Notes: generated from the letters alone by a model not told the origin. DNA of 64,000 nucleotides from Sphingomonas naasensis (GCF_004792695.1 NZ_SRXU01000003.1:310001-374000); one strand, 5' to 3'. Positions 35,107-45,588 are shown, counted from the first letter of the stretch. Program-made: numbers and translations.

Positions 35107-38100
35107 ATGGCCCAGATCGTTCGCACCGCCGCCGCGTCCCTCCGCAACCGCCTGCTCCTCGGCACCGCCCTCGCGATGCTCACCGCAGCGCCTGCCTATG
35201 CCCAGGTCTCGGGAATGACGGGGGCGAGCGCCCAGTCGAACGGTACCGCGCCGACCTTCAACAACGGCACCCCCGGCAGGACCGCGATCACGTTGAACGG
35301 CTCGCGAACCCTCATCGACTGGAACACGTTCGACATCGGCTCCACCGATACGGCGACCTATTATTTCCAGGATGGCAAGGATATCGTCCTGAACCGGGTC
35401 AAGATAGGCTCGGCGAACATCGACGGCACGCTCGAAGGCCGGGTCGGGACGCCCGCGAGCAGCCAATATGGCGGCAACATCTGGGTCCTCGCGCGCGACG
35501 GCGTGATCTTCGGCGCCAATGCGCGGATCAGCACGGGCGGGCTCCTCGCGAGCACCGCGACCACGATCGAAGGTGGCGACGCGGCCTTTCTCGGCACCAG
35601 CGGCACCTTCGCGGTCGGCATGTCGGGTGCCGCGGACGGAAGCAAGGTCCAGGTGCTGAACGGCGCGCAGATCCGCGGTTACGGCGGAGCGCTGGCCTTT
35701 ATCGCACCCGAAGTGACGACCGCCGCCGGCTCCCAGATCGGCAAGGGAACGCTGACCGGAACGCCGCAATCGCCGGTGCCGACCTCCTCGGACATCGCGA
35801 GCACCCAGGTGCTCTACGGCGCCGCCAACAAATATACGGTGCAGTTCGCACCCGAGGCCGGAAACGACCTCTCGCTCGTCAAGTTCGCGGTGCCCGATAC
35901 CGCCAGCGGTTCCGTCGCGGCCACGCCCCTGAGCCTCGCGGGCACCACCGACGCGGGGGACATCTATCTTGCCGCGGTCAGCCGCGCCGGCGTGATCAAC
36001 GCGGCGATCGATATCAGCGGCACCCTCGTCGCCACGCGCGCGAGCACCGTTGGCGGCACGATCATCCTCGGATCGGGTGGCAGCACCGGGGTGGTGGAAA
36101 CCGCAGCCGATGGCTCGGACGTCGATCTCCGGCTTACCGGGTCGATAACCGCTGGCACATCGATTGGGGCGAAGGTGTCCGGGCACTTCGTCTCGACGGG
36201 CTCGATTTCACTCGCCGGCCCCTTCGATGCGGGCGGGACCAGGATCGAGGCGGGCGGCGCGATCTCGGTCACCGACATCTCCTCGACCGGGGGCTCGAGC
36301 CTCGACCTTGTCGGCGCCTCGGTTACGGCGGGCACCCTGACCGGCGCGCATGACGTGTATGTGGAGGCACGAAGCGGCGCGATCAACGTGACGCGTGCCA
36401 GCGCAGGTGACGACATCCTGATGAAGGCGTCGCAGGGCGGCATCACGCTGGGCGGCGCCATCCTCACCGGACTCTCGAACGTCGCCGATGTGCCCATTGC
36501 CAGCCGCGGAGACACCGGTGGATCCGGGCACCGCCAGCTATATCTGAACGCGCGGGACAAGATCACCCTGGGCGCCGCCTCGCCGGCCGCCATCACTGCG
36601 GCCAATGTCCTGTCGATGGCCGGTTCGACGCGTAACGGCACGATCATCAGCGGCGGGGACGTCGAGATCAATTTGGGCTCCGGCGGATCTGCTCCCAAGC
36701 TCAACACGATCAGCGCCGGGAACGGCGCCGCCGACATCAGGATCACGTCGCTGTCGCAGCTGCCCCTCGGCCAACTGACCGCGCGTGACATCATCATCGA
36801 CCTTGGCATCAACAACCTCGACATGGAAAGCGCTGCCGATGTCCGGCGGGACTATCTCGTCCGGGCCGGTGCGTATTTCCAGAATTCGCTCAACCCCCTG
36901 CAGGCCAATCTGCGCGACCTTTCGGTGACGATCACCGGCGCTTCGATGAGCTTCGGTTCGTTCTCGCTCACCGCCGGCCGGAATTTGACCGTCATCGCGG
37001 AAGCAACCGCCTCGGGCAATATCGGCTTCAACAACCTGACCGCGCTGACGGGGAATGTCACCTTCACCGCCGCGAAGGATATCTACAACTCCGGAAACGT
37101 CACAGCGCAGGGGGACATCACGATCCAGTCGCTGACAGGCGGCATTCGTGTCGTCAAAGACGTCACCGCGACGACCGGCAATCTTTCGCTGCTGTCGGCG
37201 GATAACGGCAGCAACACGACGTCGCTGGTGGACGGGATGGTCCGAGTTGGCGGCAACAACTACACGCTCCGCGGCGGAGAAATCTCAGGATTTGGCAACA
37301 CGCTGAAGCCGATCTTCACCGGATCGGGCCCGGCCAACTTCAACATCATCGACACCGCGGGCGGGCTCACCCTCCCGGCCTCGATCAACGTGACCGGCAA
37401 TCTCAATATCACCGTTCAGGGCGCGAACAACTCGTTCGGTATCGGCGCCGCCACGCTCACCGTCGGCGGCAATTTGTCTGTGAGCGCGGACCTTCTTTCC
37501 TTCGGCACCCGCCCGACGATCGGCGGCAATTACAGCGTCACCGGCACGAACTTCTTCGGCAAGGTCCTCGAGCCGATCTTCACGAACGGGGGCAACAATT
37601 TCTCGATCGTCGACACGGCGGGCGGGCTGGACCTTCTCACGACGAACCTCGCCGCGCCTGGCACGCTCAGCATCGAGGTGCAGGGCGCCGGCGCCAATCT
37701 GACCGTCAACGGGCTTTCCGCCGGCGGCGACTTGCTCCTGAAGGCCGGCGGCACGCTGAACGTGAAGCAGGCGGCGACTGTCACCGGGAACTACGCGATC
37801 ACCGCGCAGGATTTCACCGGCTTCGCCTTCCAGCCCGTGGGCATGGCGGCGAGCAGCGACTTCACGATCGTCGATACTGCGGGCGGGCTCACGCTCGGCG
37901 CCCTCAACGTCGGCGGCACGCTGAACGTTCGTGCGGAAAACGGCGACCTGACGATCGCCGGCCCGATCAGTTCGGCCAATGAGGACATCGCGCTCTCCAC
38001 CACCGGCGGCGGCGCCATCGCGCTCAATGGCAATGTGACGACCGGCTCGTCCCGGTCGGTCTTCCTGAACGCATCGGGCAACATCACCCAGACGGGTATG

Positions 38101-41100
38101 ATCGGCACGGGCACGCTGACCGGCAGCGCGACGGGATCGGCGATGCTCACCGGCGCGAACCTGATCGCGACGCTCGGCGACTTCTCGGCCAACGGCTTCA
38201 GCCTGAACGACACCGCCGGCGGCCTGCTCGTCAGCGGAAACGTCAGCGGCGGCACGGGCACGGCGCGCATCGTCACCACAGGCGACATCGACCTCGGCGG
38301 CGCCGGCCGGCTGCGCGGCCGCGAAGTGATCCTGTCGGCGACGGGCGCGCTCGACAACGCGGCCGGCGCCGGCGCGATCGCCGCGACGGACCGCTGGCTC
38401 GTCTATCTGGGCAGCCATCTCGGCAACAACTTCAACAATCTCGACAGCGGCGCGACCGCGATCTGGAATGCGGCGCTCGCGAGCAAGGATCCGGGCACGA
38501 TCAGCGGCACGCACTATGTCTTCAACTATCTGCCGACGCTCACCTTCCGCAGCCTCAACCTGTCCAAGACCTATGGGCAGACGCTCGCCTTGGGCACGCC
38601 GGTGGCCGGTACCCATTACTCGATCAGCGGCCTGCTGGAGTCGGTGGCGGGCGCCTATCAGGGCGATACGCTGTCGTCCGTCCTGTCGGGCATGCCGTCG
38701 CTCTCTTCGCTGGGCGCAGGAGCGCAAGCCAGGGTCGTCGGCGGTGGCTATGGCATCGGAATCGGCCTGGGCAGCCTGCAGAGCCTGACCGGATACGCGC
38801 TCCAATTCGATGGCAGCGGCATCCTGACGGTGAACAGGAAGACGCTGAGCGCCGCGGCGAGCGTCCAGAACAAGGTCTATGACGGGCTGCTCGATGCGCA
38901 GGGCACCTTCACGCTCAACGGCGTCGAGGCGTGGGACACCGGAAATGTGTCCGCGACAGGATCGTTCCGCTTCCAGAACAAGAATGCCGGCGTGCGGGGC
39001 GTCGACGCCCTGTACTCGCTGGCGGGCAGCGCGTCGGGCAATTACGATCTGACCTTGCCCTCCGGCCTTGTCGCGGAGATCTTCAGGAAGAAGCTCACGC
39101 TGACCTTCGACGCGAACAACCGCGTCTATGACGGCACGGTATCCGCGACGGGCGTGGCCCGCAGCCTGAACGGCGTGGTGGGATCGGAAGCGGTCGGCTG
39201 GCAGAATCTGGTCTTCGAGTTCGACAGCAAGGACGCCGGAAACCGTCGCGCGCGCCTCGTCGGCGGCGGCTTGTCGGGCAACGCGTCCGTCATTTCCAAC
39301 TATGAGCTGGACATCGCGGGGACGGGCGCTGTGGACGCCCTCATCGTCAAAAAGGGCCTGAAGGTCGATTTCAGGCCGCGCGACAAGACCTATGACAGCC
39401 TGCCCGGCGCCACCGCCGACATCCTCGCCATTCTCGGCCTGGTCGGCAGCGAGACCGTCGGCCTCGTCGACCCGAGCTTCGCCTTCGCAAGCTATAATGC
39501 CGGCACGCATCTGGTCAGGATGACGGGCGGGTCGCTCAGCGGTGCGGCATCGGGCAACTATTATATCGACACCGCCGGCATGGCCGGCATCGCCGCCAAT
39601 ATCCTCAAAAAGGGCGTCACGTTCGATTTCGGCGTCGGCCCCCGGCAGTATAATGGCGGATTCCTCGCCAATGCCCTCGTGCGCAACATGGTCGGCGTCT
39701 ACGCCGTCGATGCGAGCGCCGTCGGCATGAGCGATGTCGTCTTCCAATATGACGGCAAGGATGTCGGCAACCATCTGGTACGGCTGACCAGCGGGTCGCT
39801 GACGGGATCGGCCTCGGGCAATTATTTCATCGACTTCGCCAATCAGGGCACGGTTCTCGGCCGGATCGATCCTCGCATACTGACGGTGAACGCGCTGGTC
39901 GCGACCCGGCAATATAATGGCGGCGTCGACGCTTCCGGCACGCTGACGCTCGGCAACCTCGTCGCCGGCGAGGAAGCGCTGGTGCGCATCGACGGCGCCG
40001 CCTTCCGGTTCCGCGACAAGAACGCCTCGGCCACCGCCAAGGCGGTCGACATCACCGGCGGCATGCTGACCGGTGCCGGCAGCAGCAACTACACCGTCGC
40101 CATTCCGGCGCAAACGACGGGGTTCATCACCAGAAAGGCGCTCAACGTCAGCGCCAATGTCGGCGACAAGACCTATGACGGCACGGCCGCGGCGACCGGA
40201 ACCTACACCTATGATGGCATCGTCGGCGGCGATGTCCTGACGGTGGCGCAGGGACGCCTCGAGTTCGAGGACAAGAATGTCGGGACCGACAAGAGGGTGT
40301 TCCTGCGCGACGCGGTCCTCGGCGGCGCCGACAGCGCCAATTACGAGGTGTCCTTCACCACCTCCGCCGGCCTCGCCGACATCTCCAGGCGCGACGTCCA
40401 CGCCTCCGCCTCGGTCTCCGACAAGACCTATAACGGCCAGCGCGACGCGAGCGGAACGATCGGTGGGTTCACGGGCTACGCCGCGGGCGACGAGGGAATC
40501 AACGCGACGGGCGTATTCGCCTTCCTCGACAAGAACGCATCCGGCAGCGCCAAAGCCGTGCAGATGCTCAGCGCGCTGCTGGGCGCCGACTATGCCGGCA
40601 ATTACAATCTGATCGTTGACAATGCCGGGGCGCTCACTGCCTTCGTCAACCGCCGCGATGTCCACGCCACCGCGTCGATCCTGCGCAAGATCTACGACGG
40701 CCAGCTCGGCGCGACCGGCACGATCGGCGGCTTCACCGGCTATGCCGCCGGCGACGAGGGCATCAACGCGACGGGCGCATTCGCCTTTCTCGACAAGAAC
40801 GCGTCGGGAAATGCCAGGCCGGTGCGGATGCTCAGCGCCCTGCTGGGCGCCGGCTATGCCGGCAATTACAACCTGATCGTCGACAATGCCGGCGCGCTGA
40901 CGGGCTTCATCGACCGCCGCGACCTGCATGCCACTGCGTCGATCCTGCGCAAGATCTACGACAACAGCCTCGATGCGACCGGCACGATCGCGGGCTTCAC
41001 GGGGCAGGTGGCCGGCGAGACCGGAGACGCGGCCGGCATCTTCGCCTTTCTCGACAAGAATGCGTCGGATTCGGCGAAGGCGGCGCGGCTGCTCAGCTAT

Positions 41101-43632
41101 ACCCTGACCGGCGATTTCGCGAACAACTACAATCTCGTGCTGGACAACGCCGGCGCGCTGGCGGGCTTCATCGACCGCCGCGCGCTCACCGTCGGGGCCG
41201 CAGCGGCACGCAAGACCTATGACGGGCGCGTCACCGCCCAGGGCTCGTTCAGCCTCGGCAACTACGCGCCGGGCGAGGAGGGATCGCTGCGCATCGCCGA
41301 CGCGGTGTTCAGCTTTGCCGACAAGAATGCCTCGGCGAACGCGAAGCGGGTCCTGATCAGCGGGGGCACGCTGGCCGGTGTGGGATCGGGCAACTACAGC
41401 GTGGTGATCCCGCTCGAGACGACCGGCTTCATCGACAAGGCCCTGTTGCGGGTCAGCGCGAGCGTCGTCGACAAGGAATATGACCGGACCACCGCCGCGA
41501 CCGGCACCTACAGCTATGAGGGCCGCGTCGACAATGACGACGTTCAGGTCATCGGCGGCCGGCTGGAGTTCGAGGACCGGAACGCGGGCAAGGACAAGAA
41601 GGTCTATCTGCGGGCGGCGAGCCTCGGCGGTCTGGACAAGGACAATTACGACATTCAATTCGCCGAAGCGGCGGGGACTGCCAGCATCAACCCGAAGGCC
41701 ATCACTGCCGCGGTCACGCCGCACGGCCGCGATTATAACGGCGGAACCGCGGCCGAAGCGGATGTCGTGCTGAACGACATCCTCGCCGGTGACGCAGTCG
41801 GCTACAACGGCACCTTCACCTTCGCGAGCAAGAACGCCGGCAGGCAGCAGGTGTTCGTCGAGCTGACGCTCACCGGCCAGGACGGCGGCAACTACACGGT
41901 CTCGATCCCCGGCCCGGTGTTCGGCGAGATCGCGAGGAAGGCCCTCGGCGCATCCGCGCTGGTGGACCGGCGCGCCTATGACGGCACCACCCGCGCCACC
42001 GGAAGCGTGGCGCTGACCGGCGTCGAGGCGGTCGATGCCGGCAAGGTGCATGTCGACGGCGCGACCTTCACCTTCGACACCCGGAACGCAGGCAGGAACA
42101 AGGTCGTGACGATCAGCGGCGGCCGTCTGGCCGGCGACGAGGCGGCGAACTATTCGGTGACGATGCCCGACATGGCCCAGGGCGAGATCACCCAAAAGGC
42201 GCTGGGCATCTCCGCGTCGGTCGTCACCCGCGATTATAACGGCAAGACCGATGCGCAGGGCAGCTTCTCGCTCAGCGGCGTCGAGGACGTCGATGCCGGC
42301 AAGGTCTCGGTCGACGGTGCGACCTTCGCCTTCGAGACGAAGGACGCCGGCGGGAACAAGGTGGTACGGATCACCGGCGGGCAGCTGGCGGGCGACGCGG
42401 CGAGCAATTATTCGGTGGAGATCCCGGCACAGGCCTGGGGTGAAATCGCGCAGAAGGTGCTCGGAATCCGGGCGATCGTCGGCACGCGCGAATATGACGG
42501 CACCACCCGTGCCGACGGCAGGTTCGAGCTCGCCGGCATCGAGGCCGTGGACGCCGGCAAGGTCTCCGTCGAAGGCGCGGCTTTCACCTTCGCGACGAAG
42601 AACGCCGGCAAGGACAAGGTCGTGACGATCACCGGCGGCCACCTGTCGGGAGCGGAATCGAGCAATTATTCGGTCACCATCCCCCTGACGGCGCTCGCCG
42701 AGATCACGAGGAAGGCGCTGGGCGTTTCCGCAAAGGCCGACGACAAGGAATATGACGGCACCACGAAGGCGAGCGGCAGCTTCGATTTGTCGAACGTCGT
42801 CGAGGCGGACCTGGGCAAGGTGTTCGTCGAGGGCGCGACCTTCACCTTCGACACCCGGCAAGCCGGAACCCAGAAGGTCGTGACGATCACCGGCGGTGCG
42901 CTCGCCGGCTCGGAAGCAGGCAATTATTCGGTGACCATCCCGCTCTCCGCGCTGGCGAACATCTCGAGGAAGGTGCTGCAAGTCAGCGCGACCGCGAACA
43001 ACAAGGTCTACGACGGCACCACCACGACGACCGGCTCCGTGCACGTCACCGGCATCGTCGAAGGCGATACCGTCGGCCATGCGGGCGGGGTCTTCAATTT
43101 CGCGGACAGAAATGCCGGCACGGGGAAATCGGTGTCCGTCACCGGCTTGACGCTCACCGGCGCCGATGCGGGCAATTACGACATCCAGATGCCCCAGGGC
43201 GTCTTCGCCAGCATCGCGCGTCGCGCGCTTTCGATCCGCGCGAACGACGCCTCCAAGGAGCAGCGTCAGTCCGACCCCGCCCTCACCTATGTTCTGGCGC
43301 AGGGCGATCTCGTGTCGGGCGATCAATTGACCGGCGCGCTGGCGCGCGAGAGAGGCGAGGCGCCAGGGCGATATGGCATCCTCCAGGGAACGCTGACCGG
43401 CGGCGCCAACTACGACATAAGCTTCACGCCGGGGGTGCTCAGCATCACCGCGCCGACGGGGAGCGATCAACCGCTGCCGACGGAGCCGACCGCCGATCTG
43501 ATCTCTTTCGTCCAGAACCGAGCGCAGGTGCCAAGTCTCGCGCCGGCCAATAACGGGCTGGTCGTCGTCGATGCGGGGATCGGGTGCAAAGCCGAAGATC
43601 AGGCTTGTCCCCAGCCAGCCGCGCAGCCCTGA
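35107..43632 (+). CDS. Giant two-partner secretion exoprotein (TpsA) with 17 YDG repeats and a terminal MBG domain
   Basis: The 2,841-residue protein should be secreted by the adjacent TpsB and be displayed or released as a fibre. Residues 1-32 are a Sec signal (cleaved after PAYAQ). Residues about 40-300 are the TPS/haemagglutinin-type secretion domain (LIDWNTFDIGS, ILARDGVIFGANARISTGG in place of the usual NPNG box; the residue before LARDG is a Val). A beta-helix region follows, with DTAGGL at residues 749, 836, 923 and 1035. Residues 1244-2704 are 17 tandem YDG-type units of 81-89 residues. Residues 2705-2785 form an MBG-like unit lacking the YDG motif. The Cys-containing tail (IGCKAEDQACPQ) ends the protein. 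Adhesin or biofilm function is inferred. The start follows GGCTGGAGA. Confidence 0.93.
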   Translation: MAQIVRTAAASLRNRLLLGTALAMLTAAPAYAQVSGMTGASAQSNGTAPTFNNGTPGRTAITLNGSRTLIDWNTFDIGSTDTATYYFQDGKDIVLNRVKIGSANIDGTLEGRVGTPASSQYGGNIWVLARDGVIFGANARISTGGLLASTATTIEGGDAAFLGTSGTFAVGMSGAADGSKVQVLNGAQIRGYGGALAFIAPEVTTAAGSQIGKGTLTGTPQSPVPTSSDIASTQVLYGAANKYTVQFAPEAGNDLSLVKFAVPDTASGSVAATPLSLAGTTDAGDIYLAAVSRAGVINAAIDISGTLVATRASTVGGTIILGSGGSTGVVETAADGSDVDLRLTGSITAGTSIGAKVSGHFVSTGSISLAGPFDAGGTRIEAGGAISVTDISSTGGSSLDLVGASVTAGTLTGAHDVYVEARSGAINVTRASAGDDILMKASQGGITLGGAILTGLSNVADVPIASRGDTGGSGHRQLYLNARDKITLGAASPAAITAANVLSMAGSTRNGTIISGGDVEINLGSGGSAPKLNTISAGNGAADIRITSLSQLPLGQLTARDIIIDLGINNLDMESAADVRRDYLVRAGAYFQNSLNPLQANLRDLSVTITGASMSFGSFSLTAGRNLTVIAEATASGNIGFNNLTALTGNVTFTAAKDIYNSGNVTAQGDITIQSLTGGIRVVKDVTATTGNLSLLSADNGSNTTSLVDGMVRVGGNNYTLRGGEISGFGNTLKPIFTGSGPANFNIIDTAGGLTLPASINVTGNLNITVQGANNSFGIGAATLTVGGNLSVSADLLSFGTRPTIGGNYSVTGTNFFGKVLEPIFTNGGNNFSIVDTAGGLDLLTTNLAAPGTLSIEVQGAGANLTVNGLSAGGDLLLKAGGTLNVKQAATVTGNYAITAQDFTGFAFQPVGMAASSDFTIVDTAGGLTLGALNVGGTLNVRAENGDLTIAGPISSANEDIALSTTGGGAIALNGNVTTGSSRSVFLNASGNITQTGMIGTGTLTGSATGSAMLTGANLIATLGDFSANGFSLNDTAGGLLVSGNVSGGTGTARIVTTGDIDLGGAGRLRGREVILSATGALDNAAGAGAIAATDRWLVYLGSHLGNNFNNLDSGATAIWNAALASKDPGTISGTHYVFNYLPTLTFRSLNLSKTYGQTLALGTPVAGTHYSISGLLESVAGAYQGDTLSSVLSGMPSLSSLGAGAQARVVGGGYGIGIGLGSLQSLTGYALQFDGSGILTVNRKTLSAAASVQNKVYDGLLDAQGTFTLNGVEAWDTGNVSATGSFRFQNKNAGVRGVDALYSLAGSASGNYDLTLPSGLVAEIFRKKLTLTFDANNRVYDGTVSATGVARSLNGVVGSEAVGWQNLVFEFDSKDAGNRRARLVGGGLSGNASVISNYELDIAGTGAVDALIVKKGLKVDFRPRDKTYDSLPGATADILAILGLVGSETVGLVDPSFAFASYNAGTHLVRMTGGSLSGAASGNYYIDTAGMAGIAANILKKGVTFDFGVGPRQYNGGFLANALVRNMVGVYAVDASAVGMSDVVFQYDGKDVGNHLVRLTSGSLTGSASGNYFIDFANQGTVLGRIDPRILTVNALVATRQYNGGVDASGTLTLGNLVAGEEALVRIDGAAFRFRDKNASATAKAVDITGGMLTGAGSSNYTVAIPAQTTGFITRKALNVSANVGDKTYDGTAAATGTYTYDGIVGGDVLTVAQGRLEFEDKNVGTDKRVFLRDAVLGGADSANYEVSFTTSAGLADISRRDVHASASVSDKTYNGQRDASGTIGGFTGYAAGDEGINATGVFAFLDKNASGSAKAVQMLSALLGADYAGNYNLIVDNAGALTAFVNRRDVHATASILRKIYDGQLGATGTIGGFTGYAAGDEGINATGAFAFLDKNASGNARPVRMLSALLGAGYAGNYNLIVDNAGALTGFIDRRDLHATASILRKIYDNSLDATGTIAGFTGQVAGETGDAAGIFAFLDKNASDSAKAARLLSYTLTGDFANNYNLVLDNAGALAGFIDRRALTVGAAAARKTYDGRVTAQGSFSLGNYAPGEEGSLRIADAVFSFADKNASANAKRVLISGGTLAGVGSGNYSVVIPLETTGFIDKALLRVSASVVDKEYDRTTAATGTYSYEGRVDNDDVQVIGGRLEFEDRNAGKDKKVYLRAASLGGLDKDNYDIQFAEAAGTASINPKAITAAVTPHGRDYNGGTAAEADVVLNDILAGDAVGYNGTFTFASKNAGRQQVFVELTLTGQDGGNYTVSIPGPVFGEIARKALGASALVDRRAYDGTTRATGSVALTGVEAVDAGKVHVDGATFTFDTRNAGRNKVVTISGGRLAGDEAANYSVTMPDMAQGEITQKALGISASVVTRDYNGKTDAQGSFSLSGVEDVDAGKVSVDGATFAFETKDAGGNKVVRITGGQLAGDAASNYSVEIPAQAWGEIAQKVLGIRAIVGTREYDGTTRADGRFELAGIEAVDAGKVSVEGAAFTFATKNAGKDKVVTITGGHLSGAESSNYSVTIPLTALAEITRKALGVSAKADDKEYDGTTKASGSFDLSNVVEADLGKVFVEGATFTFDTRQAGTQKVVTITGGALAGSEAGNYSVTIPLSALANISRKVLQVSATANNKVYDGTTTTTGSVHVTGIVEGDTVGHAGGVFNFADRNAGTGKSVSVTGLTLTGADAGNYDIQMPQGVFASIARRALSIRANDASKEQRQSDPALTYVLAQGDLVSGDQLTGALARERGEAPGRYGILQGTLTGGANYDISFTPGVLSITAPTGSDQPLPTEPTADLISFVQNRAQVPSLAPANNGLVVVDAGIGCKAEDQACPQPAAQP
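37258..38250 (+). repeat. DTAGGL repeats within TpsA (about 87-residue period)
   Basis: Four copies of a unit reading roughly NY-x-V/I-T ... F-x-I-x-DTAGGL-x-L lie in the beta-helix region. The Asp codons of DTAGGL are at 37351, 37612, 37873 and 38209. The first two spacings are exactly 261 nt (87 residues), the third 336 nt. The first three copies also share the preceding NY and a P about 15 residues before DTAGGL. They are unrelated to the later YDG units. Confidence 0.8.
38836..43218 (+). repeat. Array of 17 YDG-type repeats within TpsA
   Basis: Residues 1244-2704 divide into 17 units averaging 86 residues. The consensus is roughly RKAL-x-V-x-A, then K-x-YDGT, A-x-G, a variable loop, F-x-F-x-DKNAG-x-K-x-V, G-x-L-x-G, and NY-x-V-x-I. 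Units 7-9 (40387-41175) form one close subfamily (RRDVHA opening, FLDKNAS) and units 13-16 (41935-42966) another (KALG opening, NYSV-x-IP). Units 2-5 are the most divergent. Confidence 0.9.
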
Positions 43633-43849
43633 AAAGGAAGGAACGGCGGTTTCGGGGGCCAGCCTGGCCGCTCCAGAGACGGATTTTGGGGCGCGTCTGC
43701 CCTCCTGAAGGAGGAATGCAGGGGTGCGAGGGCAATTTTCGGGTCCCCGGCGCTGAGCGCCGACGCTCGACGGGCATCGTCGGAAACGCTCGACGAGCTC
43801 GGCGCCGCGCAGCCTTGTCCAACGGCGTGGCGCCTGTGTACGGGCGCGC

Positions 43850-44962
43850 ATGGGTTATTTCGCACGCCAGCAAACCGATCTCGCCTCGCTCGCCGCGATG
43901 GATCGTTCGCGGCGGCTGACGCCGCGTAGCGGGCGCGACTTTTCCTCGAACGACTATCTCGGGCTGGCCGGCGCGCCGCGGCTCGCGGCGGCAGTGGCGG
44001 CGGCGCTCGAACGCGGAGTACCGATCGGCTCGGGCGGCTCGCGCCTGCTGCGCGGCAATCATGCCGAGCATCAGGCACTCGAGGAGGAAGCGGCCCGCTT
44101 CTTCGGAAGCGAGACGGCATTGTTCTTCTCGAGCGGCTATGCCGCCAACGTCGCGTTGCTGGCGACGCTGCCCCAGCGCGGCGACCTCGTCGTGTACGAT
44201 GCGCTGGTCCATGCCAGCGCGCACGAGGGGCTGCGGCTGGGACGCGCCGAGAATCGCGCGGCCGCGCACAACGAGGCCGATGCGTTCGAGGCGGTCATCG
44301 CCGCGTGGCGCCGTGAAGGCGGCACCGGCCGGGTCTGGATCGCCGTCGAGAGCCTGTACAGCATGGACGGCGACCGCGCGCCGCTCGACGCGCTCGCGGC
44401 GCTCGCCGATCGGCACGAGGCGATCCTGCTGGTCGACGAGGCGCACGCCACCGGTGTGTTCGGCGCCGACGGGCGCGGCCTCGCCGACGCGCTGCAGGGC
44501 CGCGAGAACCTGATCACGCTGCATACCTGCGGCAAGGCGCTCGGCTGCGAGGGCGCGTTGCTGTGCGCGCCGGCGACGGTGCGTGACTTCCTCGTCAATC
44601 GCGGGCGGGGCTTCATCTTCTCGACCGCCCCCTCCCCGCTGATCGCCGCCGCGGTGCGCGCGGCGCTGCGCCTGCTGGTGGAGGAGCCGCAGCGGCGCGA
44701 ACGGCTCCACGCGTTGATCGGCGCCGCGCAAACGCTGCTTGCGCCGACGGGCGTGACCCCGACCGGGTCGCAGATCCTGCCGCTGATCATCGGAGACGAT
44801 GGGCGGACGATGGCGCGCGCCGCGACGCTGCGGGCCGCGGGATTCGACGTGCGCGGCATCCGGCCGCCTACCGTCCCCGCCGGCACCGCCCGGCTGCGCG
44901 TCTCGCTGACGCTCAACATCGGCCTCGACGACGTCGCCGCGCTGGCAGGAGCGCTGGCATGA
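43850..44962 (+). CDS. bioF: 8-amino-7-oxononanoate synthase
   Basis: The 370-residue PLP enzyme condenses pimeloyl-thioester with alanine in biotin synthesis. The PLP lysine is Lys229 in [23 protein letters not shown] near residue 33, [19 protein letters not shown] near 60 and [11 protein letters not shown] near 195 are typical. Its stop overlaps the bioD start by 4 nt (ATGA). The 217-bp gap to tpsA has no gene; it holds GC-rich inverted repeats (for example CCTCCTGAAGGAGG) and presumably the bio promoter. Confidence 0.94.
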   Translation: MGYFARQQTDLASLAAMDRSRRLTPRSGRDFSSNDYLGLAGAPRLAAAVAAALERGVPIGSGGSRLLRGNHAEHQALEEEAARFFGSETALFFSSGYAANVALLATLPQRGDLVVYDALVHASAHEGLRLGRAENRAAAHNEADAFEAVIAAWRREGGTGRVWIAVESLYSMDGDRAPLDALAALADRHEAILLVDEAHATGVFGADGRGLADALQGRENLITLHTCGKALGCEGALLCAPATVRDFLVNRGRGFIFSTAPSPLIAAAVRAALRLLVEEPQRRERLHALIGAAQTLLAPTGVTPTGSQILPLIIGDDGRTMARAATLRAAGFDVRGIRPPTVPAGTARLRVSLTLNIGLDDVAALAGALA

Positions 44963-45588
44963 CCCGTGGGATCGTCGTCACCGGCACCGACACCGATGTG
45001 GGCAAGACGGTGTTCGCCGCGGCGCTCGTCGCCGCGATCGGCGGCAGCTACTGGAAGCCGGTTCAGGCGGGGCTCGATGCGGGCGGCGACAGCGCCGGCG
45101 TCGCGGCGCTCTCCGGCTTGCCGGCCGAACGCATCCTGCCCGAGGCGTATCGCCTGCACACCCCCTGCTCGCCGCACCGCGCGGCCGAGATCGACGGCGT
45201 GACGATCGATCCGGCGCAGCTCGCGCTGCCGGCATGCGATCGGCCGCTGGTGATCGAAGGTGCGGGCGGCCTGCTCGTCCCGCTGGCCCGCGATCTGGTC
45301 TACGCCGATATGTTCGCGCGCTGGCGCCTGCCGGTGGTGCTGGTCGCGCGCACCGCGCTCGGCACGATCAACCACAGCCTGCTCTCGATCGAGGCCCTGC
45401 GCGCGCGCGGGATCGCGATCCTCGGCATCGCCTTTGTCGGCGACGCCAACGAAGACAGCGAGGCGACGATCGCGGCGATCGGCGACGTCCGGCGGCTCGG
45501 TCGGTTGCCGATCCTTCCCGCGCTGACCCGGCCGGCGCTCGCCGGAGCGTTCGCGGCGAACTTCCGCCCCGCGGACTTCACCGCATGA
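44959..45588 (+). CDS. bioD: Dethiobiotin synthetase
   Basis: The 209-residue ATP-dependent carboxylase closes the ureido ring of biotin. The P-loop is [17 protein letters not shown] at the N-terminus; [13 protein letters not shown] carries the substrate-binding Lys, and [11 protein letters not shown] near residue 100 is the other family hallmark. It overlaps bioF upstream and bioA downstream by 4 nt each, so the three genes are translationally coupled. Confidence 0.94.
   Translation: MTRGIVVTGTDTDVGKTVFAAALVAAIGGSYWKPVQAGLDAGGDSAGVAALSGLPAERILPEAYRLHTPCSPHRAAEIDGVTIDPAQLALPACDRPLVIEGAGGLLVPLARDLVYADMFARWRLPVVLVARTALGTINHSLLSIEALRARGIAILGIAFVGDANEDSEATIAAIGDVRRLGRLPILPALTRPALAGAFAANFRPADFTA

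Noticed and set aside
37285..43851. A 2,188-codon open frame on the minus strand opposite tpsA
   Set aside because: It runs antisense through the YDG repeats and the composition is Arg/Ala/Asp/Gly-rich. In GC-rich DNA the frame opposite a long gene with strong third-position GC bias often stays open. The plus-strand gene has a signal peptide, recognisable domains and a TpsB partner.
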